A stretch of DNA of 64,000 nt from DAOPJM01 sp964490325 (GTDB taxonomy: Bacteria > Bacillota > Clostridia > Christensenellales > CAG-138): positions 24,356-88,355 of the forward strand of contig CAZBBX010000005.1 of the NCBI GenBank assembly GCA_964490325.1, written 5' to 3'. Position numbers and translations under genes: made by a program. The notes below the pieces were generated by a model. The model made no database searches and had not been told where the DNA came from. It was given only the letters and a program-made list of their open reading frames with translations. Shown here piece by piece: positions 37,095 to 46,900 of the stretch (its first letter is position 1; the number at the start of each line of letters is the position of its first letter).

Positions 37095-39896
37095 TTAATT
37101 CTTTTCGTACAGCGTGAAGTACACCGCCGTGCGGCTGTAGGTCGCGTAACCCGTGCTGCTGAAGCCCAGATAGACGTAGCTGTCCGCCGAGTAGCTCGTG
37201 TTCCTAAACGAGAAGGTCGAGCCGCTGCCTGCAAGCGTCCAAGTCGTAAGGCCGCTCGATGCAAAGGTCGGATAGCCGCCCGAGGTGAACGCCAGATACC
37301 CAACACTGCTGTCATAGAACGTCCAGCTGCTGCCGCTTGCCGCCGCCGTATAGGTGAACGCGTCCGCATCGGAGCCGTAGCTCGTGTTGTTCAGCGTGAC
37401 CGTGCCGTTGCTGACGGTCGCGGAGACCATGCGCGGATAGCGGCTTGAGGAGGTGTTGTACAGCGTCTTGGTCATCACATAGGTGGTGCTGCCGCTGGTG
37501 TAGGTGATGAGGTACTCCTTGCCTGCGGTGATGCTCGTGGCGACCGTGTAGCTGCCGGTCTGCGCAACAGGCGTTGCGGTGGGAGCGGCGGTCGGAGCCG
37601 TGGTCGGTGCTGCGGTGGGTGCTGCGGTCGGAGCCGCAGTCGGCGCTGCCGTGACGATGCCGGCGCTGCCGTCCGTCAGCTCATAGAGCGTGAAGTACTT
37701 GGCGCTTGAGCTGTAGGTCAGATACTTGCTGCTGTTGAAGCCCAAGTAGACATAGCTGTCCGCCGTGTAGCTCGTGTTCTTGAACGAGAAGGTCGTGCCG
37801 CTGTTCGTAAGCGTCCAGTCGATCAGGTCGGAGGTGGAGCTTGTGTAGGTGGGATAGCCGCCCGAGGTGAACGCCAGATAGCCCTTCGCCGCATTGTAGA
37901 AGCGATAGCTGCTGCCGCTTTGCGATGCCGTGTACAGGAACGCGCTCAGGTCGCTGCCGTAGGTGGTGGCGCCAAGCGTGATGTTCGCATAATCGCCGCT
38001 TTCGTCAAGCGATACTGCGACCATGTACGGATTGCGGCTGTTGCTCGTGCTCTGGTAGGTCGTGGTCGCCACATAGGTGGTGCTGCCGCTGGTGTAGGCA
38101 AGGAGATACTGCTTGCCTGCCGTCACGCTGCTGACCGCCTTGTAGGCATAGTCGGAAGCGGCGGTGGGGGTTGCCGTCACCACGGGGGTGGGGGTTGCCG
38201 TCACCACGGGGGTGGGGGTTGCCGTCACCACGGGAGTGGGGGTAGCCGTCACCACGGGGGTCGGGGTCGCCGTCACCACGGGGGTCGGGGTAGCCGTCAC
38301 CACGGGGGTCGGGGTCGCCGTCACCACGGGAGTGGGGGTAGCCGTCACTACGGGAGTGGGGGTAGGCGTAGGCGTCGGCGTTGCGGTCGGCGTGGGCGTC
38401 GGCGTTGCGGTCGGCGTCGGCGTCGGCGTTGCGGTCGGCGCGGGGGTCGCCGTGGCGCTTGAGGAACCGCTCAGCTTGTAGATGTAAACAGGCGACTGAC
38501 TGGCGCTCGAATAGCAGGAGAAGAGCGCGCTGGAGCTGTTCATCTGCAGCACCTTGCGCGTATAGCTGCCCTGCGAGGTCACGGTCGCGCTGCCGCCCGA
38601 GGCGATGGCGATGGACCAGGTGGCGGCGGTGGTGGCGCTCGAAACGGTCTTGAGCTGGTTGGACGAGCTGGACGCCGCTGCAAGATAGCCGCTGTTGCTG
38701 CTGTCATAGAAGGTCCATGCGCCGCTTGAGCCGCCCAGTGTCAGCGTGGCCATGTTGCTTGCCAACTCGATGCTGCTTGCCGCCGAGGAGTAGCTCGAAA
38801 GCTGCACAGCCGTGCGGTTGGAGGTGTTCTGCGTGGTGGTCAGACCCCACACCGTGCCTGCGCTGCGAACGCCAACGATGGCAACGGTGTCGCCTGCCGA
38901 CAGCGAGGAAGCGGAGGTGACGAGGGTGTAGCTGCCCGTGGTCGTGCCGCCGCCGGAGGTCGCCGTTGCGGTTGCCGTTGCAGTGGCCGCTGCGGTGGGC
39001 GTTGCGGTGGTGGTGCCGCCGGAGGAGCTGCCGCCGGAAGGCGTGGTCATGCCCGAAGGAATGCTCTGGCTAAAGAGCAGCCAAGCCAATTCGGGATAGT
39101 CGATGAACACGTTGCGGTTGCCCTGGATGGACTGCACGATGTCGTTCCGCTTCATTTCCCATTCGTCAACGGGATCCAGCTTCATCCAGTTGAGCAGCGT
39201 GGTCGTGCTTTCGATGACGTCGGTCAGGTTGCTCTCGCCCCAGCGAACGTAGACGTACAGCAGGATACGCGCCACATCGCCCTTGACGGAATCGACCGGC
39301 TCGTAATAGCTGCTGCTGTATTTTCCCGCTGCGGAACCCGTGGTCTTGCGGGTCATGGTGGTGCCGCTTGAAACGGTGCCGTAGGGCTTGTTGCCGCGGG
39401 TGCTGTTGATGGTGGGATCCGACGGACGCAGATGGTGCAGGTCGCTGCCTGCGTTGCTGGTGGTGAACGTACCCAGCGACTGCGGCCACACATGCTCGCG
39501 GTTCCAGGTAGAGCCGCTGTCCCAGGTGCTGGCCACTGCATCGTTGCAGTAGAACAGCAGGATCTTGCTTGTGTCGGACTTATAGGTGTCGGAATACGCG
39601 GTCAGCGTGGTGATGCCCGAATAGGTCGTCTTGGTGGAATGCGTATTCGTCATCAGGGTGCAAAGCGTGCTCTTGAGCGTGCTGCCCGATTGCCCCTTCA
39701 GCGTGGAATAGGTGTAGCTGCCCGTGTAGTAGGACTGCGCCGCGCTTGACAGCGAGGTGCAGGCCGTTCCGCGTGTGCCCGTATTATAGGAATACGACGC
39801 GGCCTCGGTCTGCTCCGTCGGAACGGCGACGCTGAGCGCAAACAGCATCAAAAAGGCCATCACGACGGCGATCCATTTTTTCCCCTTGTTCAACAT
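37095..39896 (-). CDS. Large secreted endonuclease I family protein with repeated C-terminal beta domains
   Basis: 933 residues. Signal peptide about 1-33. The nuclease domain (34 to about 275) has NREHVWPQS (132-140) and DLHHLRPSD (152-160), the metal/His site of endonuclease I (EndA/NucM). A Thr/Ala-rich linker leads to a beta domain (about 315-470), a Pro/Thr/Val linker with eight PVVTATPT units, and two more related beta domains (about 590-735 and 780-933; both contain AFTSGGYPT and YVYLGF). No sortase or membrane anchor is seen. It probably degrades extracellular DNA for nutrients. AGGAG precedes the ATG. Confidence 0.85.
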   Translation of the reverse strand: MLNKGKKWIAVVMAFLMLFALSVAVPTEQTEAASYSYNTGTRGTACTSLSSAAQSYYTGSYTYSTLKGQSGSTLKSTLCTLMTNTHSTKTTYSGITTLTAYSDTYKSDTSKILLFYCNDAVASTWDSGSTWNREHVWPQSLGTFTTSNAGSDLHHLRPSDPTINSTRGNKPYGTVSSGTTMTRKTTGSAAGKYSSSYYEPVDSVKGDVARILLYVYVRWGESNLTDVIESTTTLLNWMKLDPVDEWEMKRNDIVQSIQGNRNVFIDYPELAWLLFSQSIPSGMTTPSGGSSSGGTTTATPTAAATATATATATSGGGTTTGSYTLVTSASSLSAGDTVAIVGVRSAGTVWGLTTTQNTSNRTAVQLSSYSSAASSIELASNMATLTLGGSSGAWTFYDSSNSGYLAAASSSSNQLKTVSSATTAATWSIAIASGGSATVTSQGSYTRKVLQMNSSSALFSCYSSASQSPVYIYKLSGSSSATATPAPTATPTPTPTATPTPTPTATPTPTPTPTPVVTATPTPVVTATPTPVVTATPTPVVTATPTPVVTATPTPVVTATPTPVVTATPTPVVTATPTAASDYAYKAVSSVTAGKQYLLAYTSGSTTYVATTTYQSTSNSRNPYMVAVSLDESGDYANITLGATTYGSDLSAFLYTASQSGSSYRFYNAAKGYLAFTSGGYPTYTSSTSDLIDWTLTNSGTTFSFKNTSYTADSYVYLGFNSSKYLTYSSSAKYFTLYELTDGSAGIVTAAPTAAPTAAPTAAPTTAPTAAPTATPVAQTGSYTVATSITAGKEYLITYTSGSTTYVMTKTLYNTSSSRYPRMVSATVSNGTVTLNNTSYGSDADAFTYTAAASGSSWTFYDSSVGYLAFTSGGYPTFASSGLTTWTLAGSGSTFSFRNTSYSADSYVYLGFSSTGYATYSRTAVYFTLYEKN
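38160..38365. repeat. 24-bp minisatellite inside the nuclease gene
   Basis: Eight near-identical 24-base units (GTCACCACGGGGGTGGGGGT-type) encode the repeating octapeptide PVVTATPT on the minus strand. The units differ by a few third-position changes. Confidence 0.85.
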
Positions 39897-39942
39897 GAAA
39901 GATGCTCCTTCTTCTGACTTCGTTCTTTGCCGAACTATATAT

Positions 39943-39971
39943 CATGATAAAAGGGATAAGTTGTATAGTCA
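39943..39971 (-). promoter_or_regulatory. Promoter of the nuclease gene
   Basis: On the minus strand TTGACT (39966-39971) and TATCAT (39943-39948) have a 17-base spacer; the rest of this 285-base gap is AT-rich without further signals. Confidence 0.6.
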
Positions 39972-40116
39972 AGTATGCTACGCAGTATATCTGCATAATT
40001 TCTCAACAAATTTTACCATTTTTCACGCATAAGCCAGTTTTGCGCATTTTTAAGCCTATTTTAATGCTTTTTGTGCTGTATCCGTATTCGTATAGATGAA
40101 TAAATTCTCTGTCCTC

Positions 40117-40145
40117 TTGCGGGAAACGTTCGCCGGTGGTACACT
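40117..40145 (+). promoter_or_regulatory. Promoter of the GNAT gene
   Basis: TTGCGG (40117-40122) and TACACT (40140-40145) have a 17-base spacer; GGGAGG lies before the ATG at 40182. Confidence 0.55.
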
Positions 40146-40181
40146 GGCTGCACAGGAAAAGCAACACTTTGGGAGGCGCGG

Positions 40182-40748
40182 ATGACGGACGAACGAAGCA
40201 GCGGACGATACACGTTCCGCAAGACGGAACGCGGCGATTTGGCGGCCATCATGACCTTGGTCGGCGAGGCGCAGCGGTATATTGCGCATTTTGGCATCGA
40301 TCAATGGCAGGACGGCTATCCGCAGGCGGAGCTGTTTGTTGCAGACATGGCGGCGGGGAGCAGCTATGTCTTTTTGGAGGGGGACGCGGTGCGCGCCACG
40401 GCTGCCCTGTCCTTGGCGCACGAGGCGGACTACGATCAAACGGACAGCGGCGGCTGGGTCTGCAGCGGGCCTTACGCGGTGATCCATCGGCTGGCCTTGG
40501 CGGACGCAGCGCGGGGCACTGGGCTGATCGACGAGATCTTCTCCGTCATGGAGGGACTTGCGGCCGAGGCAGGCCGCAGCGGCCTTAGGATCGACACGCA
40601 TGCGGGGAACCTTGCCATGCGCGCCGTGCTGCGGCGCAACGGTTTTTGCTATCGGGGCGAGATCCGCATCTATCGCGGCACGTCCTATGAAAAACCCCGC
40701 GTGATCTATGAAAAGCAGCTGTCATCCTCAGTCGAGCGCGGGTCTTGA
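40182..40748 (+). CDS. GNAT-family N-acetyltransferase
   Basis: 188 residues. The fold shows FRKTERGDLAAIMTL at the start, a central strand IHRLALADAARGTGLIDEI (acetyl-CoA P-loop variant RGTGL), and the late GLRIDTHAGNLAMRAVLRRN helix with GFCYRGEI. The family acetylates small molecules or proteins with acetyl-CoA; no substrate can be assigned. It is transcribed alone from its own promoter. Confidence 0.9.
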   Translation: MTDERSSGRYTFRKTERGDLAAIMTLVGEAQRYIAHFGIDQWQDGYPQAELFVADMAAGSSYVFLEGDAVRATAALSLAHEADYDQTDSGGWVCSGPYAVIHRLALADAARGTGLIDEIFSVMEGLAAEAGRSGLRIDTHAGNLAMRAVLRRNGFCYRGEIRIYRGTSYEKPRVIYEKQLSSSVERGS

Positions 40749-40904
40749 GCCTTGGCGGGCGGTACGGCGGGCGGAGGCTCCGATATCCAAGACCCGTGGG
40801 GAGTTGGCATTTGCCTCCTTTTAATGGAAGATGTTATTTCCCTCCTATTAATGGAAATTGTAGGGGCGGATAGTATCCGCCCGCAGAAGTGCGAGTAGCA
40901 GCAA
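40749..40904. other. Intergenic stretch with an inverted hairpin unit
   Basis: Two almost identical segments (CCTCCTTTTAATGGAAGATG near 40814 and CCTCCTATTAATGGAAATTG near 40842) sit side by side, followed by the palindrome GGGCGGATAGTATCCGCCC (40864-40882) in reversed orientation relative to the other hairpin units. No gene is seen. Confidence 0.5.
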
Positions 40905-41245
40905 ACAGGGAACAGTGGACAGTGAACAGGGAACAGTTCAGGATGCTTTGCGGAGCAAAGCTACCTGAATTAAGTGTGTCTTGCGTGCAGGACACGCTTT
41001 GCATCCTGTTGCGCCATAAGCGCAACACATCACAGCACACGAAGGTCTGCCGGATCATGTCGCCAACGGCGGTGCATCATTTCCGTCCACACGGCGGGCG
41101 GATGATATCCGCCCCTACGGGATGTGGGGAAAAGAGGGTTGCATTGACACGGCGGGCGGATGGTATCCGCCCCTACGGATGTGGGGGAAAGTCGGTCACG
41201 CGGACACGGCGGGCGGATGGTATCCGCCCCTACGGATAACGGAGA
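40905..41245. repeat. Dispersed structured repeat, copy B, with three 57-bp hairpin units
   Basis: This copy has the same order as the one at 36.7 kb: GAACAGTGAACAG-type run, TTTGCGGAGCAAAGCTAC, TGTTGCGCCATAAGCGCAAC (here a perfect stem), GAAGGTCTGCC, then palindromes at 41096-41114, 41154-41172 and 41211-41229. It ends about 100 bases before the deacetylase ATG. Confidence 0.85.
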
Positions 41246-41345
41246 AATCACGACCGAAGGATATTGCACTTTCATCCACCATGCGGACGGATACTCTGCC
41301 GCCTTTTCACATAGGATGCAGCAAGGGCTTGGGGGAGGCGTTTTG

Positions 41346-42236
41346 ATGGGTCGAAGAATGGGGGCGTTGGGACTTATCCTGTGTCTGCTGCTGTGCGCCT
41401 GTGCGCCCTCCCCTTCGCCAAACGCAGCCGCGACCACCGCACAAAGCCTTGCCTCTGCCCTCCCCACCCAAGCGGAAAGTCCCCGTGCCCTGCGTGCAAG
41501 GGAGCTGCTTGCCTTGGAAAAGGCCTATCTGATCGAGCATCCCGTCGAGGGCAAGGACTTGGACGAGCAGCTGCGCCTGCTGACCATCGACCCCAATAAG
41601 CCCATGGTCGCGCTGACCTTTGACGATGGTCCCAGCCGCAAATGCACCACGCGCATTTTGGACGTCTTGGAGAAATACGGCGGACGAGCGACCTTTTTTG
41701 TGGTGGGCGACCGCATCGAGGATCACATTGCCCTGATCGACCGCGCCATCTCTCTCAACTGCGAGATCGGCAACCACACCTTTGAGCATGAAGATTACAC
41801 CGAACGCAGCGAGAGCCAGCTTGTTTTGAGCCTGTCAAAGACGGACGCGCTGATGCGCTCCACCTTTGGTTATGTGATGCGGCTGTATCGTCCCACCTAC
41901 GGCGGGGTCTCCGCGCATGTGTACAAGGGGGCAGCAAGCTATGGCTATCCCATCGTGCTGTGGACCTGCAGCACCCACGACTGGAGCACGGAGGACGCTA
42001 AAAAGGTGTATGCCTGCGCCCTGAACGCTGCCGCAGACGGGGCGATCATTCTGTTTCACGACCTGTATACCTCCACCGCCAAGGCCATTGAGCTGTTGGT
42101 TCCGCAGCTGATCGAGCAGGGCTATCAGCTGGTGACGGTCTCGGAGCTGCTGTACTTTGCGGACGAGACGCCAAAGGCGGGGGAACGCTTCGGGGGCTTG
42201 GTAGAGCAGTTCAAAGAGGACGCCGCGCAGGACTGA
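41346..42236 (+). CDS. Polysaccharide deacetylase lipoprotein
   Basis: 296 residues. Lipobox LLCAC at Cys19. The NodB domain has TFDDGP (metal-binding Asp), the HTFEH motif in GNHTFEHED, RPTYGG and a late ILFHD. It removes acetyl groups from a surface glycan, perhaps peptidoglycan or an amino-sugar polymer. The start at 41346 has GGGGGAGG upstream; longer in-frame sequence is read-through of the repeat and is rejected. A 23-base direct repeat spans its last codons and the downstream gap. Confidence 0.92.
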   Translation: MGRRMGALGLILCLLLCACAPSPSPNAAATTAQSLASALPTQAESPRALRARELLALEKAYLIEHPVEGKDLDEQLRLLTIDPNKPMVALTFDDGPSRKCTTRILDVLEKYGGRATFFVVGDRIEDHIALIDRAISLNCEIGNHTFEHEDYTERSESQLVLSLSKTDALMRSTFGYVMRLYRPTYGGVSAHVYKGAASYGYPIVLWTCSTHDWSTEDAKKVYACALNAAADGAIILFHDLYTSTAKAIELLVPQLIEQGYQLVTVSELLYFADETPKAGERFGGLVEQFKEDAAQD

Positions 42237-42316
42237 CGGGTGTGTGGCTGTTGTGCTGTGAGACGGAAACGTCCAAGGCGGGGGAACGCTTCGGGGGTCT
42301 CCCACAAGTTTGCATC

Positions 42317-42347
42317 AAAAAGGGGCGGCCGTTTCGCCGTCCCTTTT
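42317..42347. terminator. Bidirectional terminator, copy 1
   Basis: AAAAAGGGGCGGC and GCCGTCCCTTTT surround a short loop, with A and T tracts on the two sides. It can end the deacetylase transcript on the plus strand. Confidence 0.7.
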
Positions 42348-42416
42348 GAGTGTCTGTCGATGGGCAAGGAAAGTCCTGCCGCAGCAGGCTCGCCAAACAC
42401 ATTGGTTCTTGCGGAC

Positions 42417-42445
42417 GAAAAGGGGCGGTCGTTTCGCCGTCCCTT
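42417..42445. terminator. Bidirectional hairpin, copy 2
   Basis: Nearly the same 28 bases as copy 1 (GGGGCGGTCGTTTCGCCGTCCC), 100 bases to its right and close to the stop of the minus-strand DUF4956 gene. Confidence 0.5.
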
Positions 42446-42462
42446 GCCTGCAAGCTTTTTCC

Positions 42463-43170
42463 TTATGAGATCATGTCGCCCTGATGCGCGATGAGCGTTG
42501 CGTCGTACACGCCGTCCACGCGCAGGAACTTGTCGACAAAGCCCGTTTCGCTCTGACGCACACGCAGTTCCACAGCCATCTCGACGCCGTCCTGCTGGAC
42601 GGTCTTGCTCTTGAGCTTGGCCTGCGGCAGCTGCGCGACCATCTGCTTGACGGTCTTGGAGGCGCGGTCATCGTAGTGCAGGATGAGCAGGTACGGGAGG
42701 GTAGCCTTGCCCTTGACCACGGTGATGAGGATCATCAATAGGCCGATCAGTGCAAAGCCGATGATGCCCTCCAGGAAGTAGCCTGCGCCAAACGCGATGC
42801 CCTGCGCGATCGCCCAGAACATGAACACGGTGTCGATGGGATCCTTGATGGCCGTGCGGAAACGCACGATGGACAGCGCGCCGACCATGCCCAGCGACAG
42901 CTTCATGTTGTTGGACATGAACATGATGACCATGGAGCTGACCATGGTGAGCATCACAAGGCTGAGGTTATAGCTGCGCGAGTAGATCACGCCGGAGAAG
43001 GTCTTCTTGTACACAAAGAAGATGCCCAGTCCGAACACGAACGCGCACAGGATGGTGGCGATGACCAGCACGGGCTGGTCGCTGCTTTGGAAGGTGAAAA
43101 TGGAACTTAGGACGCTGCTGCCGCCTGTTGTTGCGGTGGCAGTATCGGTCATACGCAGGGATTCAAGCAT
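42463..43170 (-). CDS. DUF4956 membrane protein
   Basis: 235 residues. Four or so N-terminal membrane helices (VLVIATILCAFVFGLGIFFV; a second around 70-90; more to about 165) contain the DUF4956 signature GMVGALSIVRFRTAIKDP. The last 70 residues form a soluble alpha/beta tail. The family has no established role but recurs beside VTC-domain proteins. It follows the VTC gene by 41 bases and has AGGAGG eight bases before its ATG. Confidence 0.85.
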   Translation of the reverse strand: MLESLRMTDTATATTGGSSVLSSIFTFQSSDQPVLVIATILCAFVFGLGIFFVYKKTFSGVIYSRSYNLSLVMLTMVSSMVIMFMSNNMKLSLGMVGALSIVRFRTAIKDPIDTVFMFWAIAQGIAFGAGYFLEGIIGFALIGLLMILITVVKGKATLPYLLILHYDDRASKTVKQMVAQLPQAKLKSKTVQQDGVEMAVELRVRQSETGFVDKFLRVDGVYDATLIAHQGDMIS

Positions 43171-43211
43171 AACTTCCTCCTATTATTTCGGCCGCGCTGC
43201 GGCTCGTTTGC

Positions 43212-43901
43212 TTACGCTTCGTAGCGGCGGCAATACAGGTATTTGCTTGCCGCACTGTGCTGTGCGCTGTCCAGCTGCAGCAGCATACGGATGTACGCCG
43301 GCAGATAGCTGTTGAACTTGACCTCCAAAATGCACTGGCCGTCCATGCCGTCGGCGGGATAGGTCGGTACGTTTGGATCGAACAGATCGGTCTTGCGCAG
43401 CGAGCTGCGCACATCGCGGTCAAAGGTGATGCGAACGTCCTCCACGGGAAAGACGTAGGGTTCGCGCATGTAATCCACCAGTACACGCGGCTTGAGCGCA
43501 CGGGTACGCAGCGCCGCATATGCCTCCTTGGCAAAGGGCTCGCTGCGATGCAGCAAAAAGCCGTACTGCCCCGCAAGCAGGGCGTCGCACTCGCGCCTTG
43601 TGAGCGAAACGCTGTCCTTTTTGATGAATTGTCCGTTCTTGTGCTTGCGCTCCAGTTTGATCGCCGCATCGCTCATGTTGTAGATGCGGATGCGATACTT
43701 GTCGCGAAACTCCACGCCGGAGACCTTCTCCGTCACGGCTCGCTCGTAGGGGTCGTCGAAGTACAGACTGCGGATGAAGTACTCCCCGCCGTTCTTGACG
43801 GCGTGGGGATCCTGCGCCAGCGTGAGCCGAAGCCGCGTGCTTAACAGCGCCGCTTCCTCCTCGCTGATGATGTATTTTAGCTCGTGCCGATACCCGCTCA
43901 T
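43212..43901 (-). CDS. VTC-domain protein (polyphosphate polymerase-like)
   Basis: 229 residues. It fits the VTC catalytic domain of the triphosphate-tunnel superfamily: RHELKYII at the start, IRSLYFDD, KYRIRIYN, KLERKHKNGQ, LVDYMREPY, RITFDRDVRSS and ILEVKFNSYLP, giving the ring of Lys/Arg and the acidic metal ligands of a tunnel. Eukaryotic Vtc4 makes polyphosphate from ATP; bacterial copies are unproven. It is soluble, with no membrane helix, and lies between the CotH gene and the DUF4956 gene. Confidence 0.88.
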   Translation of the reverse strand: MSGYRHELKYIISEEEAALLSTRLRLTLAQDPHAVKNGGEYFIRSLYFDDPYERAVTEKVSGVEFRDKYRIRIYNMSDAAIKLERKHKNGQFIKKDSVSLTRRECDALLAGQYGFLLHRSEPFAKEAYAALRTRALKPRVLVDYMREPYVFPVEDVRITFDRDVRSSLRKTDLFDPNVPTYPADGMDGQCILEVKFNSYLPAYIRMLLQLDSAQHSAASKYLYCRRYEA

Positions 43902-43925
43902 GCTTGCTCCTTTGTTCCTGCCGCC

Positions 43926-46900
43926 CTAAGCGCCGAAGATACGCTGCATATCCTCGTCGCCAAGGTGGTAGCTCGTGTGTTCGTTCATATACTGTTGGCA
44001 GTACTTGAGAAAGTAGCTGCCGTAGTTGTTCGCAAAAGCGCGGACGTTGTTCAGATGCTTGTTCCAGTTGCTCACAGAGTTCCCAAAACGCGGCATATCC
44101 CATTTCATCTCCGCCTCGATGACGCCTGCTAACTGATCCGTCTTTGCAAGCACCTTTTCGGTGGTGAAGACCTCCTTGTAGAGCGTGGCGCAGGCATTGA
44201 CGAAGCGCTCGCAAAAGTCATTATTGGACAGAAGCGCTCGAGACAGCACCGTGGAGAAGCCCGCATTGGCGCCGTGCCCCTCCGGCTTGAAGTAGCGCCA
44301 GAAGAAGTCCCTGCGGTAGCCCGAGGTGTACGCGTCCTCCTTCTCGTCGTTGCGGTTCATCGCCCAGTCAAAGTCGTAGATGATGAAGCGCCACCTGTTG
44401 TCCTTTTCGCTGGAGCGCCACCACTTGATGTTGCCCGTGTCCGTGTTGCCCACCAGGATCTCTATGGCGCAGTAGAGCGCGTAGTTGTCCACATCCACCT
44501 TGGAGCAGACATAGGCGTACTCCTCCGCGTTGAGCGAACAGTTGCGATCCTTGCAGTATTGGATGAGCGCCGCCCAGTCGTCCACGGCGCTCTCATCGCC
44601 GGAGACGTATGCGCCGTTGCCCACTAAGACGTCGATGCTGCCCTTGTCCGTGACGCTGTAGTGCTGGGCAATGAAGCTGCGGCTGATCTTCTCGCGCAGA
44701 TAGTACATGCCCCAGTAGTTGCCGTTGAGGTAGACCACCGTCTGCACATAGGCCTGCGTACACAGATCCAGCCCCGCGTCCTCCACCAAGCTCTGCACCA
44801 GCACGTCGCGGATCTTGGACATGGAGCTGTCCATAGCGCTTGCGCGCAGCACCAGCGAATCGTAGCTCGTAAACGGCCGATCGTCAAAGAAGGCATAGTT
44901 CAGATCCGACTCGCCGAAGCCCTTGCGGGAGATGAGGCCAAAGCCCTTCTGCTCGCGCTGAAAGCGGGAGTACGCGCCGAACATGCGGATCATCAGATCG
45001 CCTTCGTACAGCTCGCCGCTGCCGCCGCTGTTGACATAGGTAAAGCTGGCCTGCCGCTCCCATTCGCGTCCGCTTTGGTTGTAGTTGGCGCCAAGCTTGG
45101 TCGTGTCGTTGTAGCTGCTGCTGCGCAGGTACAGGCCGATGGTGTCGTCCGTGAGATTTTTGGGATCGGTCACAAGGAACACCACCTTCAGCGAGGTGGA
45201 ATGCGCCTGCTCCGTCTCGTTGGCGGGGTCGACGATGACATAGGTCTCGGTCGCAACATCGCTTGCCAAGCAGCCGTCGCGGAACGCTCTGGCGCGAACG
45301 ACCGTGTTGGCGGGTGCGTTCTTGAGGCGCTGCAGGCTCTTGCTTGCGCTGTCCTCCGCGTCCGCCTCCGTTCCCGCGGGATCCACAGGCGCCGCCTTCC
45401 AGCTTGCCGTGATGACCTCGCCCGCGGTGTAGCGCGTGCTCGACTCGGTGGGCGTGCTGCAATCCAAGGTGTAGGTCACATAGCAGCCCTCCGGCACGGT
45501 GATGGTGATGCTCTGCGTCCCCGTGTACAGGCCGCTCTCCAAGGAAAGCGCGGGAGCCTCGCAGGTGGAGGTGCAGCCGCTTTGCACGTTTGCCGCGCCC
45601 ATGGTGGGCGTCTCCATGAGGAGCCACTGCCCCGCGTCGTTGCGTCCGTAGGACACGCACGCACGACAGGCGGGCACCTCCACGCGGTCGGTCATCTCTC
45701 CCGCCGCGTCAAACAGATACAGGGTCTCCCCCGCCGCCGCAATATCGAAATTCAAGGTGAGCGCCTTTTGCTCGGCGGTCACGGAGCTTGCGCTCTGTCC
45801 CTCCAAGGGCAGGCTGCCCTCTAAGTATACGATGAGATATCCTTTTGCGGCGATACTCGTTCCGTCAGGAAAAACCCATTTCTTGGGATTGGCGATGTTG
45901 TCCGTCAGCGCCATCCCCGTGAGGCTCTGCTCCTGATCGGAAGCGTTGTACAGCTCGATCCACGACCCAAGATCCGCATCGTCGGGTCTGCCCTTGCTGT
46001 TGATGGTGTAGGCGTAGCCCTCCGTAAGGATCTCGGAGAAGCGAATGTCGTGCACGCCCACGTTGGGATAGCGTGCCGCCTCCCACGCGTCATAGCCCCC
46101 CTGTGTGTTGGGATAGCCGGGGGAGATGGTGGTCGTTGCCACAAAATCCGCCCCCGCCACGAACGCGCCGTTGGCGTCGTAGGGTCTGGCCATGCTGACG
46201 TCCTTCTGCTGCGCGCCAAACTCCACGCGATCCAGAATGCCGCCGTTCGCATCGGTCAGCACAAGGCTCTCGCCGTTTGACGAAAGGCCGAAGGGCAGGC
46301 AGTAGTAGCCCTCCACATCGTCCGCCGTGCTGTAAAGGACCAGATACGCGCCGGGGGCAAGGCTCGTCCCCTCGGCAAAGGTGTATTTGTAGGGCTTGGC
46401 GGGATCGTCCGAAACGCCCACGCCGCCAAGATCCAAGCTTGCGCTGCTGCTGTTGTACAGCTCCACCCAGTCGCAGAAGCTGCCGTCGGGTCCGACCACG
46501 GTGTTGTGGTTGGCAGCCATGAATTCGGTGATGTACAGCCCGTTGTGAGCGGTGGTCAGCGTGCCGGCGCCGCTGCCGTCGGTGGGGATGGTGATGCTCT
46601 GCTCGTAGGCCTCCACGCCCTCGTCCGTGTTGGGATAGCCGGGGCTGGGCAGCTTTTCAAACCATGTTTCCGTTTGGGGGTCGTAGTAGTAGGTGTTGCC
46701 TGCGCGCAGCTCGGGCAGCTCCTTTTGCAGCAGCACCGTGCCTGTGGCGTCCATGAAGCGCAGCACATCCCCCGCCGAGAGCTTGAAATTGGCGATAAGG
46801 GTGTTTTCGACCGTCTTGCCGCTGCACCACACGACCAAGTACCCGCCTGCCTCGATGACGGTGTTGTTGGGGAAGGTCCAAGCGTCGGTCTCACGATCGC

